44,060 nucleotides of DNA from Chloroflexota bacterium (lineage in GTDB: Bacteria; Chloroflexota; Dormibacteria; CF-121). Positions 16,629 to 24,894 of the stretch are shown here, piece by piece (positions within the stretch are counted from its first letter, which is position 1; every line of letters begins with the position of its first letter). The notes beneath the pieces are model-generated. The model was not told the DNA's origin. It was given only the letters and a program-made list of their open reading frames with translations, and searched no databases. Made by a program: the position numbers and the translations under genes. Location: assembly GCA_005882775.1 (NCBI GenBank), contig VBDY01000151.1, positions 1-44,060 of the forward strand, given 5' to 3'.

Positions 16629-18272
16629 ATGTATAGATATTCAGGCCTGAGATCTGTGGCAGTGCTGGGGACCATTGCCATCCTGGGCACTGCTTGCGGA
16701 AGCACGACTAACCAGGGGACCGCCCTGGCAGCTGACCAGACCATCCGTTTCCCGACCATCAACGACATCGGCACCCTCGACCCGGCCCAGATCAATGCTG
16801 AGGCCGACGCGGAGCTCGCAAACAATCTGTTCAACGGGCTGTTGAAGTTCGACGACCAGTTCAAGATCGTCCCGGACCTGGCCAAGAGCTACGACGTGTC
16901 CAGCGACAACCTGACCTATACCTTCCACCTACGCACCGACGCGAAGTTCTCAAACGGCGACCCGGTCAAGGCGTCTGACTTCGTCTTCTCCTGGGACCGG
17001 GCAGCCAAAGCCCAGGGGCCTTACGGTAGCGACCTGTCGGGCATCGTCGGATACAACGACGTGACGAAGAAAGGCTCAACCATCGTGCACATGAGCGGCA
17101 TCTCCGCCCCCGACGATTCCACGTTCAAGGTCCAACTAGCAGCGCCGGCCGGCTACTTCCTGACCGAGGTGGCTGCCTACACGCTGGTCACGGCAGTGGT
17201 CGACCAGAAGGTCACCACGAAGGACGACACCAACTGGTGGACCAAGCCGGACACATTCGTCGGCACCGGACCGTACACCATGAGCGCGCGGACGCCGAAG
17301 CAGTTCGTCGAGTTCTCAGCGGTGCCGAACTGGTGGGGCTCTCCGCAACCGACCGTCAAGAAAATCCATATCGACGTGGTCGATAGCCTGGTCCCCGCCA
17401 TCGCCAAGTACGAGCAGGGCGGCTACGACATCGTTGGGTACGGCGGGATGAGCACCCTTCCGCCCTCTGACGTCCTGCGCCTCAAGGCAGGCCCGATCAA
17501 GAATCAGCTCATCTTCCATCCCAAGGTGCGGACCACCTGGGTGAGCCTGAACTTCACCAAGGGTCCGTTCAAGACCTCCAAAGACCTCCGCATGGCGTTC
17601 AGCCTGGCGCTCGACCGGAGCAAGTTGATCGACGTTGCCTGCTCGCACGCGACCACCTGCTCCGCCGCCGATGGAGGCTTGATCACCAAGGGTCTGAAGG
17701 GGTACCTGGGCGACGGGAAGGACACGAACGCGAAGTTCGACCCGGTCAAGGCCAAGCAGCTGCTCCAGAGTGCTGACCCGACCGGCAATCTGACTAAGGG
17801 CCTCACCTACACGACCAACCCGACCGACCTGAACAAGATCGTCGCGGAGAACCTGCAGTCGCAATGGCAGGACAACCTGAACGTTCACGTGGACATCCAG
17901 TACATCGAGCGGCAGCAGTTCTTCCAGCGTGCCGAGAAGTTCGAGTTCGTCATGTCGCGCTCCGGCTGGCAGGCCGACTACGACCACCCACAGGACTGGT
18001 TCGACAACCTGTGGATCACAGGCGCCGGCAGCGGCCAGGACGGCTACTCGAACAAGACTTTCGACGACCTGGTCGCCAAGGCCGACGCGGAGCCGGTCGA
18101 CTCGGCGATCCCGGATTACAACAAGGCGTCGCAGATGATGATCGATGACGTCCGGTTCATCCCCCTCTACTACACCGTCGGCCAGTTCCTGTTCAAGCCG
18201 TATGTCCAGGGAGCCGGTACCAACAACTTCCAGGACTACTACTGGGTCGACTTGAAGGTGCTTCAGCACTAG
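16629..18272 (+). CDS. oppA: Oligopeptide-type ABC transporter substrate-binding lipoprotein
   Basis: A 547-residue solute-binding protein of the peptide/opine/nickel family (SBP_bac_5). The N-terminus has a basic start, a hydrophobic stretch (SVAVLGTIAILGTAC) and a Cys that probably carries lipid; the lipobox LGTAC is imperfect. Typical family segments: DIGTLDPAQINAEADAEL near the start, LFNGLLKFDDQFKIVPDLAK, TYTFHLRTDAKFSNGDPVKA, VGTGPYTM, and a DPQDWF-like SGWQADYDHPQDWFDNLW. Operon order (binding protein, two permeases, two ATPases) supports peptide uptake. A strong terminator-like hairpin separates it from the permease genes, a common way to make more binding protein than channel. Confidence 0.92.
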   Translation: MYRYSGLRSVAVLGTIAILGTACGSTTNQGTALAADQTIRFPTINDIGTLDPAQINAEADAELANNLFNGLLKFDDQFKIVPDLAKSYDVSSDNLTYTFHLRTDAKFSNGDPVKASDFVFSWDRAAKAQGPYGSDLSGIVGYNDVTKKGSTIVHMSGISAPDDSTFKVQLAAPAGYFLTEVAAYTLVTAVVDQKVTTKDDTNWWTKPDTFVGTGPYTMSARTPKQFVEFSAVPNWWGSPQPTVKKIHIDVVDSLVPAIAKYEQGGYDIVGYGGMSTLPPSDVLRLKAGPIKNQLIFHPKVRTTWVSLNFTKGPFKTSKDLRMAFSLALDRSKLIDVACSHATTCSAADGGLITKGLKGYLGDGKDTNAKFDPVKAKQLLQSADPTGNLTKGLTYTTNPTDLNKIVAENLQSQWQDNLNVHVDIQYIERQQFFQRAEKFEFVMSRSGWQADYDHPQDWFDNLWITGAGSGQDGYSNKTFDDLVAKADAEPVDSAIPDYNKASQMMIDDVRFIPLYYTVGQFLFKPYVQGAGTNNFQDYYWVDLKVLQH

Positions 18273-18286
18273 ACGGCGACAAAGAG

Positions 18287-18316
18287 AAGGGGCGCCTCGC
18301 GATCGGGGCGCCCCTT
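18287..18316 (+). terminator. Intra-operon terminator/attenuator after the binding-protein gene
   Basis: A perfect 10-bp stem, AAGGGGCGCC (18287-18296) with GGCGCCCCTT (18307-18316), encloses a 10-nt loop and is followed by TCTTATATATTT. The permease gene begins 27 nt later with its own ribosome site, so partial read-through is expected. Confidence 0.8.
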
Positions 18317-18343
18317 TCTTATATATTTGCGGAAGGGAGAAGC

Positions 18344-19306
18344 ATGCTCACCCGGGGCTCACTCATCTACATGGGGCAGCGGGTCGTCCTCATCCTGTTC
18401 ACCACCCTGGCCGTGTCCTCGCTGGTCTTCCTGGGCGTCCACTCCCTGCCGGGGAATGCCTTCATCAGCGAGCACCGGATCAATCCCCAGGCGATCGCCG
18501 AGATCATGCACCACTACAACCTTGACCTCCCCCTCTGGGACCAGTACCGCCTGTTCATGTCAAACCTGATCCTGCATGGCAACCTGGGGGAGTCCGTCAT
18601 CAACCGGGGCGTCCAGATCACCCCGCTGCTCCTCCGGGAGGCGACCGTCAGCGCCGAGGTCGGAGGTGTGGCCCTCCTCTTCACAGTCGGCGTGGGGGTC
18701 CTGCTGGGTGTGATCGCCGCCATCAAGCAGAACACCTGGATCGACTACGTGGCGACCACCACCTCGGTGATCGGGTTCAGCATGCCGAATTTCGTGATCG
18801 CGTCGATGCTGCTCGTCTTCTTCGGCGTCTGGCTTTACAACTGGACTGGCGGCGCCTTCTACTACGACATCGGCTGGAACGGCACCTACGGGACGCTTGG
18901 CCAGCTGCCCGTACCGGCCTTCGCCCTGGGTTTCCCGTACGCCAGCATCGTCGCCCGGTTGACCCGGGCCAGCATGCTGGAAACCATCAAGCAGGACTAC
19001 GTCCGGACCGCCAGGGCCAAGGGCCTGCCCAGCCGGATCGTGATCACCCGCCATGCCCTGCGGAATGCCTTGATCCCGGTGGTCACCATCCTGGGCCCCC
19101 TGGTGACAGGCATCATCACCGGCAGCGTCGTGATCGAGAACATCTTCGGCATCCCGGGCCTGGGAAAGGAGTTCGTCACCAGCATCCTGAACCGCGACTA
19201 CAACATCGTGATCGGCGTCTTCACGTTTTACGCCGGCCTGGTAGGGCTCGCCAACCTGGTGGTCGACATGCTGTACACGGTCATCGACCCGAGGATCCGA
19301 TACTGA
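18344..19306 (+). CDS. oppB: Peptide ABC transporter permease, DppB/OppB type
   Basis: A 320-residue inner-membrane permease. An N-terminal helix (RVVLILFTTLAVSSLVFLGV) is followed by the family's exported segment with LPGNAFIS and LGLPLWDQY-like YNLDLPLWDQY. A multi-helix core then carries the cytoplasmic EAA-type loop YVRTARAKGLPSRIVITRHA before LRNALIPVVTILG. The C-terminus VVDMLYTVIDPRIRY is diagnostic for the DppB branch. The ATG at 18344 has GGGAG a few bases upstream. It forms the channel with the next gene. Confidence 0.93.
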   Translation: MLTRGSLIYMGQRVVLILFTTLAVSSLVFLGVHSLPGNAFISEHRINPQAIAEIMHHYNLDLPLWDQYRLFMSNLILHGNLGESVINRGVQITPLLLREATVSAEVGGVALLFTVGVGVLLGVIAAIKQNTWIDYVATTTSVIGFSMPNFVIASMLLVFFGVWLYNWTGGAFYYDIGWNGTYGTLGQLPVPAFALGFPYASIVARLTRASMLETIKQDYVRTARAKGLPSRIVITRHALRNALIPVVTILGPLVTGIITGSVVIENIFGIPGLGKEFVTSILNRDYNIVIGVFTFYAGLVGLANLVVDMLYTVIDPRIRY

Positions 19307-19318
19307 GGTGAACAACTG

Positions 19319-20224
19319 ATGGCTCTAGCTCCCGGCGTCGCCAATCCCCAGGAGTACGTCGGCGATACCGTCGCCCGGGAACAGACCAGCCTCTGGGCGG
19401 ACGCATGGCGGCGCCTGCGTCGCAACCGGCTGGCGCTGGTCGCGACCGTCTTCATCGGTTTTGTGCTCCTGGTGGCCATCATCTCGGTCTTCTGGACCCC
19501 GTACCCGATCTACCGCGAGTCCGTGGCCCCCACGTACGAGGGTCTGAGCTCGCAACATTTGTTGGGAGCGGACCAGGCCGGCCGGGACATCCTCAGCCGG
19601 CTCGCGGTCGGCGCCCAGATCTCGCTGGAGGTCGGCGTCGGCACCCAGATCCTGGTGGTGGCGTTCGGCATCCTGGTCGGGCTGACCGCCGGCTACTACC
19701 GGGGCATCCTGGACGGCGTGATCTCGACCGTGATCAACATCTTCTACGGGATTCCGAGCCTGCTGGTCGCGCTTCTGATGGTGCTGCTACTCGGCCGCGG
19801 CCTGGACAAGATCATCATCGCCATCGCCGCCACCAGCTGGATGGACATGGCGAGGTTGGTACGCGGGCAAGGTCTGGCGCTCCGGGAGCGTGAGTTCGTC
19901 GAGGCCGCCCGGGCCGGGGGGGCCAAGGCAAGCCGGATCATCTTCCGGCACATCCTGCCCAACGCGCTCGGCCCGATCATCGTCCAGGCGACGTTCGGGG
20001 TGCCCGCCGCCATCCTGTTCGAGGCCTTTCTGAGCTTTCTCGGACTTGGCGTGCAGCCGCCCGCCCCGTCCTGGGGATCGATGGCCGCCGACGGGTTTCA
20101 AGCGCTCCGGCTCGCGCCCCATATTGTTCTGGCGCCGGCCCTGGCGCTGTCCCTGACGCTGATGGCGTTCAATTTCCTGGGCGACGGCCTGCGGGACGCC
20201 CTGGATCCGAGGCAGAAACGCTGA
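19319..20224 (+). CDS. oppC: Peptide ABC transporter permease, DppC/OppC type
   Basis: A 301-residue permease, partner of the preceding DppB-type subunit. It begins with a cytoplasmic stretch containing WRRLRRNRLALVATVFIGF, the typical DppC first helix. HLLGADQAGRDILSRLAVGA follows, a hallmark of the family (usually LGTDxxGRDxLSR). The EAA loop is EFVEAARAGGAKASRIIFRH before ILPNALGPIIV, and the end is NFLGDGLRDALDPRQ. The ATG at 19319 is 12 nt after the previous stop, with GAGGTG as ribosome site. Confidence 0.93.
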   Translation: MALAPGVANPQEYVGDTVAREQTSLWADAWRRLRRNRLALVATVFIGFVLLVAIISVFWTPYPIYRESVAPTYEGLSSQHLLGADQAGRDILSRLAVGAQISLEVGVGTQILVVAFGILVGLTAGYYRGILDGVISTVINIFYGIPSLLVALLMVLLLGRGLDKIIIAIAATSWMDMARLVRGQGLALREREFVEAARAGGAKASRIIFRHILPNALGPIIVQATFGVPAAILFEAFLSFLGLGVQPPAPSWGSMAADGFQALRLAPHIVLAPALALSLTLMAFNFLGDGLRDALDPRQKR

Positions 20225-20244
20225 GCCTCCAAGGGCGTTAGCCG

Positions 20245-21252
20245 ATGGCCGCTCCGATTCTGCAGGTCAAAGACCTCAAAACCCAGTTCTTCACGGACGA
20301 CGGCGTGGTCAAGGCCGTCAACGGCGTGTCGTTCGACCTGTACCCTGGCGAGACCCTCGGGATCGTGGGCGAGTCCGGTTGTGGCAAGAGCGTCACGGCT
20401 CTGTCGATCCTCCGCCTGGTCCAGGAACCCGGGCGCATCGTCAACGGGCAGATCCTTTTTAAGGGCGACGACCTGCTGGAGTTAAGCAACGAGGAGATGC
20501 GGGAACTCCGGGGCAAGGATATCGCCATGATCTTCCAGGACCCGTTGAGCTCGCTCAACCCGGTGCTCAAGGTCGGGTTCCAGGTCGAGGAGGCGATGTT
20601 CGCCCACGACCGGGTCAACAAGAAGAACGCTCTCAGCCGGGCCATCGAGCTGCTCAAACAGGTGCGCATTCCCGCCGCGTCCTCCCGAGTTAAGGACTAT
20701 CCGCACCAGTTCAGCGGGGGCATGCGCCAGCGGGTCATGATCGCCATGGGACTGGCCAACAAGCCCTCGATCCTGATCGCGGACGAGCCAACCACTGCGC
20801 TCGACGTAACCGTCCAGGCGCAGATCCTCGAGCTGCTCAGGGACTTGAACCGCGACACACGGACAGCAATCATCATGATCACCCACAACATGGGGGTGGT
20901 CGCCGGGCTCTGCCAGCGCGTGATCGTGATGTATGCGGGGCAGATCGTCGAGGAGGGCCCCGTCCATCAGATCTTCCATAACCCGCAGCACCCGTACACC
21001 TGGTCCCTGCTCCGCTCTATCCCGCGGCTGGACTCCGACCGGCACGATCGGCTCCTCTCCATCGAAGGGCTGCCCCCCGACCTGATCAGCCCGCCGCGAG
21101 GCTGCAAGTTCAATCCACGCTGCCAGTTCCGGATCGATCGCTGTCTGCGCGAAGACCCCCCGCTTTTGGACGTGGGTCCGGATCAGCGAGCGGCGTGCTG
21201 GGTCACGATGGACCGGGCCCTCAAGCACAAGGAGCCGGCAGTCGGTGGCTGA
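20245..21252 (+). CDS. oppD: Peptide ABC transporter ATPase, OppD/DppD type
   Basis: A 335-residue ABC ATPase. Complete motif set: Walker A GESGCGKSVTALSIL, Q-loop MIFQDPLSSLNPVLKVG, signature FSGGMRQRVMIAMGLA, Walker B SILIADEPTTALDVTVQAQ, and H-loop MITHNMGVV. The C-terminal oligopeptide-transporter domain has the Cys-rich PPRGCKFNPRCQFRIDRC. All catalytic residues are intact, so this subunit supplies at least one competent ATP site. It overlaps the next gene by 8 nt. Confidence 0.94.
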   Translation: MAAPILQVKDLKTQFFTDDGVVKAVNGVSFDLYPGETLGIVGESGCGKSVTALSILRLVQEPGRIVNGQILFKGDDLLELSNEEMRELRGKDIAMIFQDPLSSLNPVLKVGFQVEEAMFAHDRVNKKNALSRAIELLKQVRIPAASSRVKDYPHQFSGGMRQRVMIAMGLANKPSILIADEPTTALDVTVQAQILELLRDLNRDTRTAIIMITHNMGVVAGLCQRVIVMYAGQIVEEGPVHQIFHNPQHPYTWSLLRSIPRLDSDRHDRLLSIEGLPPDLISPPRGCKFNPRCQFRIDRCLREDPPLLDVGPDQRAACWVTMDRALKHKEPAVGG

Positions 21253-22192
21253 CCGCGTGCCGTTGGTCCGGGTCGAGAATGCCGTTAAGTATTTCCCAGC
21301 GGGCCTCGGCGCCTCGGTCAAGGCCGTCGACGGGGTCAGCTTCGAGATCTACACGGGCGAGACCCTCGGCCTGGTGGGCGAGTCCGGCTGCGGAAAATCA
21401 ACCCTGGGGCGGCTCATCACCCAACTGCACCCGGCCACCTCCGGCAATATCTTCTTCGAGGGCATCGACCTAACCAAGCTGAGCGGCGAGAAGCTCCGCC
21501 AGCATCGACGCCAGCTGCAGATGATCTTCCAGGACCCCTACTCCTCGCTCAATCCCCGGATGACCGTGGGAGACATCATCGCGGAGCCACTCGAAAACTT
21601 CGGGATGCTGCGAGGAAAGGCAAAGGACAAGCGGGTCCAGGAACTCCTCAAGGTGGTGGGCCTGAATCCGTACTTCAACAACCGCTACCCGCACGAGTTC
21701 AGTGGGGGCCAGCGGCAGCGGATCGGCATCGCCCGGGCCCTGGCGCTGCGGCCTAAGTTGATCGTCTCTCAGATCCTCAACCTGATGCAGGACCTGCGCA
21801 ACGAGTTCAACCTCACCTACCTCTTCGTCGCGCACGATCTCTCCGTGGTCCGGCATATCAGCGACCGGGTGGCTGTCATGTACCTGGGAAAGATCGTCGA
21901 GATCGCCGACAGCGTCGAGATCTATCGCAACCCGCGGCACCCGTACACGAAAGCGCTCCTCTCCTCCATCCCGATCCCGGACCCGGATATCCAGGCTCAG
22001 CGCCGGGTGGTCAGCCTGGCCGGGGAGATCCCCTCCCCGGTCAACCCGCCGTCGGGCTGCCGGTTCCATACCCGATGCCCGATCGCCCGGGCCCCCGGGA
22101 TCTGCTCCGAGACCGAGCCGCCGCTGGAAGAGAAGGGCCGGGAGCACCGAGCGGCCTGCCACTTCTCGGCCGAGGTCCCGGCGGCCGTCTAG
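21245..22192 (+). CDS. oppF: Peptide ABC transporter ATPase, OppF/DppF type, lacking Walker B and D-loop
   Basis: A 315-residue homologue of OppF/DppF starting at GTG 21245. Walker A (GESGCGKSTLGRL), the Q-loop (MIFQDPYSSLNPRMTVGD) and the signature (FSGGQRQRIGIARALAL) are intact. After RPKLIV the protein jumps directly to SQILNLMQDLRNEF. Family members have about 13 residues in between (pattern CDEPVSALDVSIQ), holding the Walker B Asp, the catalytic Glu and the D-loop Asp. The H-loop (LFVAHDLSVV) and the Cys-rich C-terminus are present. The deletion is in frame at 21766/21767, so the protein is full-length otherwise. It could be a catalytically dead half of an asymmetric pair, a recent lesion, or an assembly error. 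Confidence 0.9.
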   Translation: MADRVPLVRVENAVKYFPAGLGASVKAVDGVSFEIYTGETLGLVGESGCGKSTLGRLITQLHPATSGNIFFEGIDLTKLSGEKLRQHRRQLQMIFQDPYSSLNPRMTVGDIIAEPLENFGMLRGKAKDKRVQELLKVVGLNPYFNNRYPHEFSGGQRQRIGIARALALRPKLIVSQILNLMQDLRNEFNLTYLFVAHDLSVVRHISDRVAVMYLGKIVEIADSVEIYRNPRHPYTKALLSSIPIPDPDIQAQRRVVSLAGEIPSPVNPPSGCRFHTRCPIARAPGICSETEPPLEEKGREHRAACHFSAEVPAAV

Positions 22193-22281
22193 CCGGGATC
22201 ACTCGAGGCCAATCCGCGGCCATCTGCTAAAGTACAGCCGTCGCCCGGAGGTCGGGTCGATGTTCGCCGCGGCCGTCCTTC

Positions 22282-22322
22282 TTCTCGAACAGGGCCGAGC
22301 GTTCGGTAGGCCTGTTCGAGAA
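22282..22322 (+). promoter_or_regulatory. Long hairpin in the cold-shock gene 5' leader
   Basis: A perfect 12-bp stem (22282-22293 with 22311-22322, arm TTCTCGAACAGG) encloses a 17-nt loop that itself can form CCGA/TCGG around GCGT. It ends 2 nt before the GAGGAG ribosome site (22325-22330) of the cold-shock gene, so folding could affect translation start, as known for temperature-sensing csp leaders. No uridine run follows, arguing against a plain terminator for the upstream ABC operon, although a dual role is possible. The remaining 22193-22281 stretch has only a weak TAAAGT -10-like box near 22228. Confidence 0.6.
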
Positions 22323-22338
22323 AAGAGGAGCGACGGCA

Positions 22339-22542
22339 ATGAACAAAGGCACCATCAAGAAGCTGGTGGCCGACCGCGGCTTTGGCTTCATCGCAGCGGA
22401 AGACGGGAAGGAGTATTTCTTCCACCGCAGCGGCGTGGATAGCACACTGAACTTCGACAGCCTGCGTGGCGGCGAGACGGTGGCATTCGACATCGAGCAG
22501 AGCCAGAAGGGTCCGCGGGCGAGCCGCGTCCGCGCAGCCTAA
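22339..22542 (+). CDS. Cold-shock domain protein (CspA family)
   Basis: A 67-residue single cold-shock domain, the usual length. RNP1 appears as RGFGFIAAEDG and RNP2 as KEYFFHRSGV; both are the aromatic nucleic-acid-binding motifs. The C-terminus TVAFDIEQSQKGPRASRV is also typical. Such proteins bind single-stranded RNA or DNA and melt secondary structure. The gene stands alone, with a strong ribosome site and a large hairpin just upstream, and a smaller hairpin just downstream. Confidence 0.95.
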   Translation: MNKGTIKKLVADRGFGFIAAEDGKEYFFHRSGVDSTLNFDSLRGGETVAFDIEQSQKGPRASRVRAA

Positions 22543-22550
22543 CCACTGAG

Positions 22551-22570
22551 AGCAGCGCGGCAGCGCTGCT
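22551..22570. terminator. Hairpin between the convergent csp and SRPBCC genes
   Basis: AGCAGCGC (22551-22558) and GCGCTGCT (22563-22570) form a perfect 8-bp stem with a GGCA loop. The far arm overlaps the stop codon of the convergent gene. There is no uridine run on either side, so it may be a weak bidirectional terminator or an mRNA 3' end stabiliser. Confidence 0.5.
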
Positions 22571-22988
22571 AGGACGCCTGGGCCGCCTGGGAGAGCCCCT
22601 GGAGTACGGGCTTGAATCCCTCCGCCATCCGCTCGCCCATCATCCCGGAAAATAGCCACCCGAGCGGCCCTCGCATACTCACCCCCTGACTGATCCGGCT
22701 GCCCTGGCCGCCGGGAGCGATCCGGCACTCGAAACTGAAAGTCGACAGGGGGACGGGTGCGGTGACGAGCGTGAACGCCTGCCCCGGTCTGACATCGGCA
22801 AGTTCGATCTGGTGAGTCCCGCCGGCTTTGGTTGTCATCGACCCGTGTGTCCCCGAAGCAAAGGGCCCCGCCAGGCTGATGGCCAGCACATCCGGGTTCC
22901 ACCTGGGCCAGGTGCTGACGTCCGACCAGAGCCGCCATACCCGCTCAGGGGGAGCGGTGCTATCGAGGGAGCGCTCGTGTTTGGCCAT
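22569..22988 (-). CDS. SRPBCC (START-like) ligand-binding protein
   Basis: A 139-residue protein of the polyketide cyclase/dehydrase-like SRPBCC fold. The N-terminal strand and helix read RSLDSTAPPERVWRLWSDVS, then WPRWNPDVLAISLAGPFASG, the usual opening of the family. A long C-terminal helix (MMGERMAEGFKPVLQGLSQA) closes the pocket. I choose ATG 22988 because GGAGGT lies 4-5 nt upstream; an ATG four codons earlier (23000) has no clear site. Members bind hydrophobic small molecules or act as cyclases; nothing here indicates the ligand. It is read toward the cold-shock gene. Confidence 0.85.
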   Translation of the reverse strand: MAKHERSLDSTAPPERVWRLWSDVSTWPRWNPDVLAISLAGPFASGTHGSMTTKAGGTHQIELADVRPGQAFTLVTAPVPLSTFSFECRIAPGGQGSRISQGVSMRGPLGWLFSGMMGERMAEGFKPVLQGLSQAAQAS

Positions 22989-23068
22989 ACGTACCTCCAA
23001 TCCGATTCCAGGCTTTGCGTCTGTCAGTACGACGATCGACCGGCGATGGTTTCGACCGCTTCGAAGAC

Positions 23069-23590
23069 CTAGCTGTACTTCTCCGAGTGGACGATGCTAT
23101 CGAGCGGTTTGCGAATCCCGCGGCGGGCGGCCGTCGCCGGGTAGCCGATTGAGATCACGGTCCGGACGGTGCGCCCCTCTGGAACGTTGAGCAGCCGCCT
23201 ACCCGCCTCGCGGCCAGAGCCGGTCAGCCAGCCGATCGACGAACCGAGCCCATGGGCCGCGGCGGCCAGCATGATCCGCTCGGCGAGCCGGCCCTCATCG
23301 AAGGCATCGCCCTCGGCCCACTGACCGGGCATGACGATCAGCAGTCCCAGGGCGGCCCCCGCCAGGTGGTGCACAAACCCCTCCAGCCCGGCAATGGTAT
23401 TCAGCGTCTTGGGATCCTTGATAACTACTATCTCGGCCCCCTGCTGGTTGCCGGCGCTTCCCGACCAGCGCCCCACTTCCAGGATGTCGCGGAGCGCGTC
23501 GTCGGGCACTGCGGTCTTCTTGAACTCGCGGACCGCACGCAGGCTCCGCAGGAAATCGGTGCGACTCTGCGCCGTCTCTGTCTCTGCCAT
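23069..23590 (-). CDS. Nitroreductase-family flavoprotein
   Basis: A 173-residue member of the FMN-dependent nitroreductase fold. The phosphate-binding N-terminal motif is RSLRAVREFKK (family RRSxRxF), followed by VGRWSGSAGNQQ, which lines the flavin, and a C-terminal VRTVISIGYPA block. LAERIMLAAAAHGLGSSIGW matches the central helix. It would reduce nitro, quinone or ene substrates with NAD(P)H. A purine-rich ribosome site (GGGGGAGAAGA) precedes the ATG. It is divergent from the antiporter gene. Confidence 0.9.
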   Translation of the reverse strand: MAETETAQSRTDFLRSLRAVREFKKTAVPDDALRDILEVGRWSGSAGNQQGAEIVVIKDPKTLNTIAGLEGFVHHLAGAALGLLIVMPGQWAEGDAFDEGRLAERIMLAAAAHGLGSSIGWLTGSGREAGRRLLNVPEGRTVRTVISIGYPATAARRGIRKPLDSIVHSEKYS

Positions 23591-23667
23591 TCTTCTCCCC
23601 CGGGTTGGTCCTGTCAGAGTTAGTCTGCCACGCCCGTCATGGCCCGAGCACGGACAGTCCCGCTGTT

Positions 23668-24894
23668 ATGCTCGCAGCGCCGTGGGGCGGGCCCTCATTG
23701 CCTGATGTTTCTTTCGGCGACCTGCTGCTTGTGACGGCGGTCGCCTTCGCCGCCCCTTTCACGCTGGGACTCTTCCCGGCGCTCCGATTGCCGGCCGTGG
23801 TTGTCGAGATCCTGGCCGGCATCGTGCTGGGGCCCTCGCTGATGGGCTGGCTGCGGGTCGACCTCCCAGTCCAGATCCTCTCGCTCATCGGTCTTGCGTT
23901 TCTCCTCTTTCTGGCCGGCATGGAAATATCCTTCGAGCGACTGCGCGGGCGGATCCTGAAACTGACCGGCCTGGCATTTCTCGTCTCGATCGGTCTCGCC
24001 CTGATATCCGGGTCAGGGATTGGCGCACTTGGCCTGGTCGGGAGCCCGCTGCTGCTGGCCATCATCCTGCTGGCCACCTCGCTCGGCCTGGTGATCCCGG
24101 TGCTCAAGGACGCGGGCGAGACCAATAGCACATTCGGCCAGCTGGTGATCTCCGGTGCCTCCGTCGGGGATTTTGGCGCGGTGCTTCTGCTCGCCCTGTT
24201 CTTCTCCCGACAGGCGTCTTCGACGGCCAGCACGGTGATACTGCTCGCGGGTTTCGGGCTGGTCGCCGCACTAGTCGTCATCACGCTGCGGCGGGCGGGA
24301 CGCGTGATGCGGCTGACCGGCCTGCTTCTGCGCCTCCAGGACACGACCGCGGAAATCCGGGTGCGGGGAGCCGTCCTCCTCCTCATCGGTTTCGTGGCGC
24401 TGGCCCGCTGGCTCGGCCTGGAAACCATCCTGGCCGCCTTCCTTGCCGGAGCGGGGCTCCGGCTCGTAGACCGGGACCAGGCCATGACCCATCCAAACTT
24501 CCGGCTCAAGCTGGAGGCCATGGGCTTCGGTTTCTTCATCCCGGTCTTCTTTGTCGCCAGCGGCGTCCAGTTCAACCTGGGAGCGCTGTTCTCGAGCGGG
24601 GCGACCGCGGTGCGCATTCCGCTCTTCCTTCTCGCCCTGCTCCTGGTAAGGGGGATCCCGGCGGCGCTCTATCGCGGAGTGATTGGAGATAGGCCGGCGC
24701 TCGCCGCCGGCCTGCTGCAGGCGACCTCGCTCCCCTTCATCGTGGCCGCCACCCAGATCGGTATCCAGCGCAACCTGATCACGGCGGCGACCGGTGCCGC
24801 GCTGGTCGCGGCCGGCCTGCTCTCGGTCATGATCTTTCCAGCCGCGGCGCTTGGACTCCTCCAGGGAGGGAAGCCGGCGGGTCGGGGGCGCTAG
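23668..24894 (+). CDS. CPA2-family cation:proton antiporter (Kef/NapA-like)
   Basis: A polytopic protein of about 408 residues with roughly 12 helices. PAVVVEILAGIVLGPSLMGW is the family's opening motif, LAFLLFLAGMEISFERLR its second conserved block, and SGASVGDFGAVLLLALFF carries the membrane-buried Asp. KLEAMGFGFFIPVFFVASGV is a classic late motif. There is no C-terminal TrkA-N nucleotide-binding domain, so it is not a full KefB/C. ATG 23668 gives a normal N-terminus; the frame is open to 23605 but that extension looks non-coding. The stop shares the palindrome CTAG (24891-24894) with the convergent lysJ stop. Confidence 0.9.
   Translation: MLAAPWGGPSLPDVSFGDLLLVTAVAFAAPFTLGLFPALRLPAVVVEILAGIVLGPSLMGWLRVDLPVQILSLIGLAFLLFLAGMEISFERLRGRILKLTGLAFLVSIGLALISGSGIGALGLVGSPLLLAIILLATSLGLVIPVLKDAGETNSTFGQLVISGASVGDFGAVLLLALFFSRQASSTASTVILLAGFGLVAALVVITLRRAGRVMRLTGLLLRLQDTTAEIRVRGAVLLLIGFVALARWLGLETILAAFLAGAGLRLVDRDQAMTHPNFRLKLEAMGFGFFIPVFFVASGVQFNLGALFSSGATAVRIPLFLLALLLVRGIPAALYRGVIGDRPALAAGLLQATSLPFIVAATQIGIQRNLITAATGAALVAAGLLSVMIFPAAALGLLQGGKPAGRGR

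Noticed and set aside
22193-22281. Promoter for the cold-shock gene
   Set aside because: Only a TAAAGT -10-like box with no matching -35; too weak to list separately.
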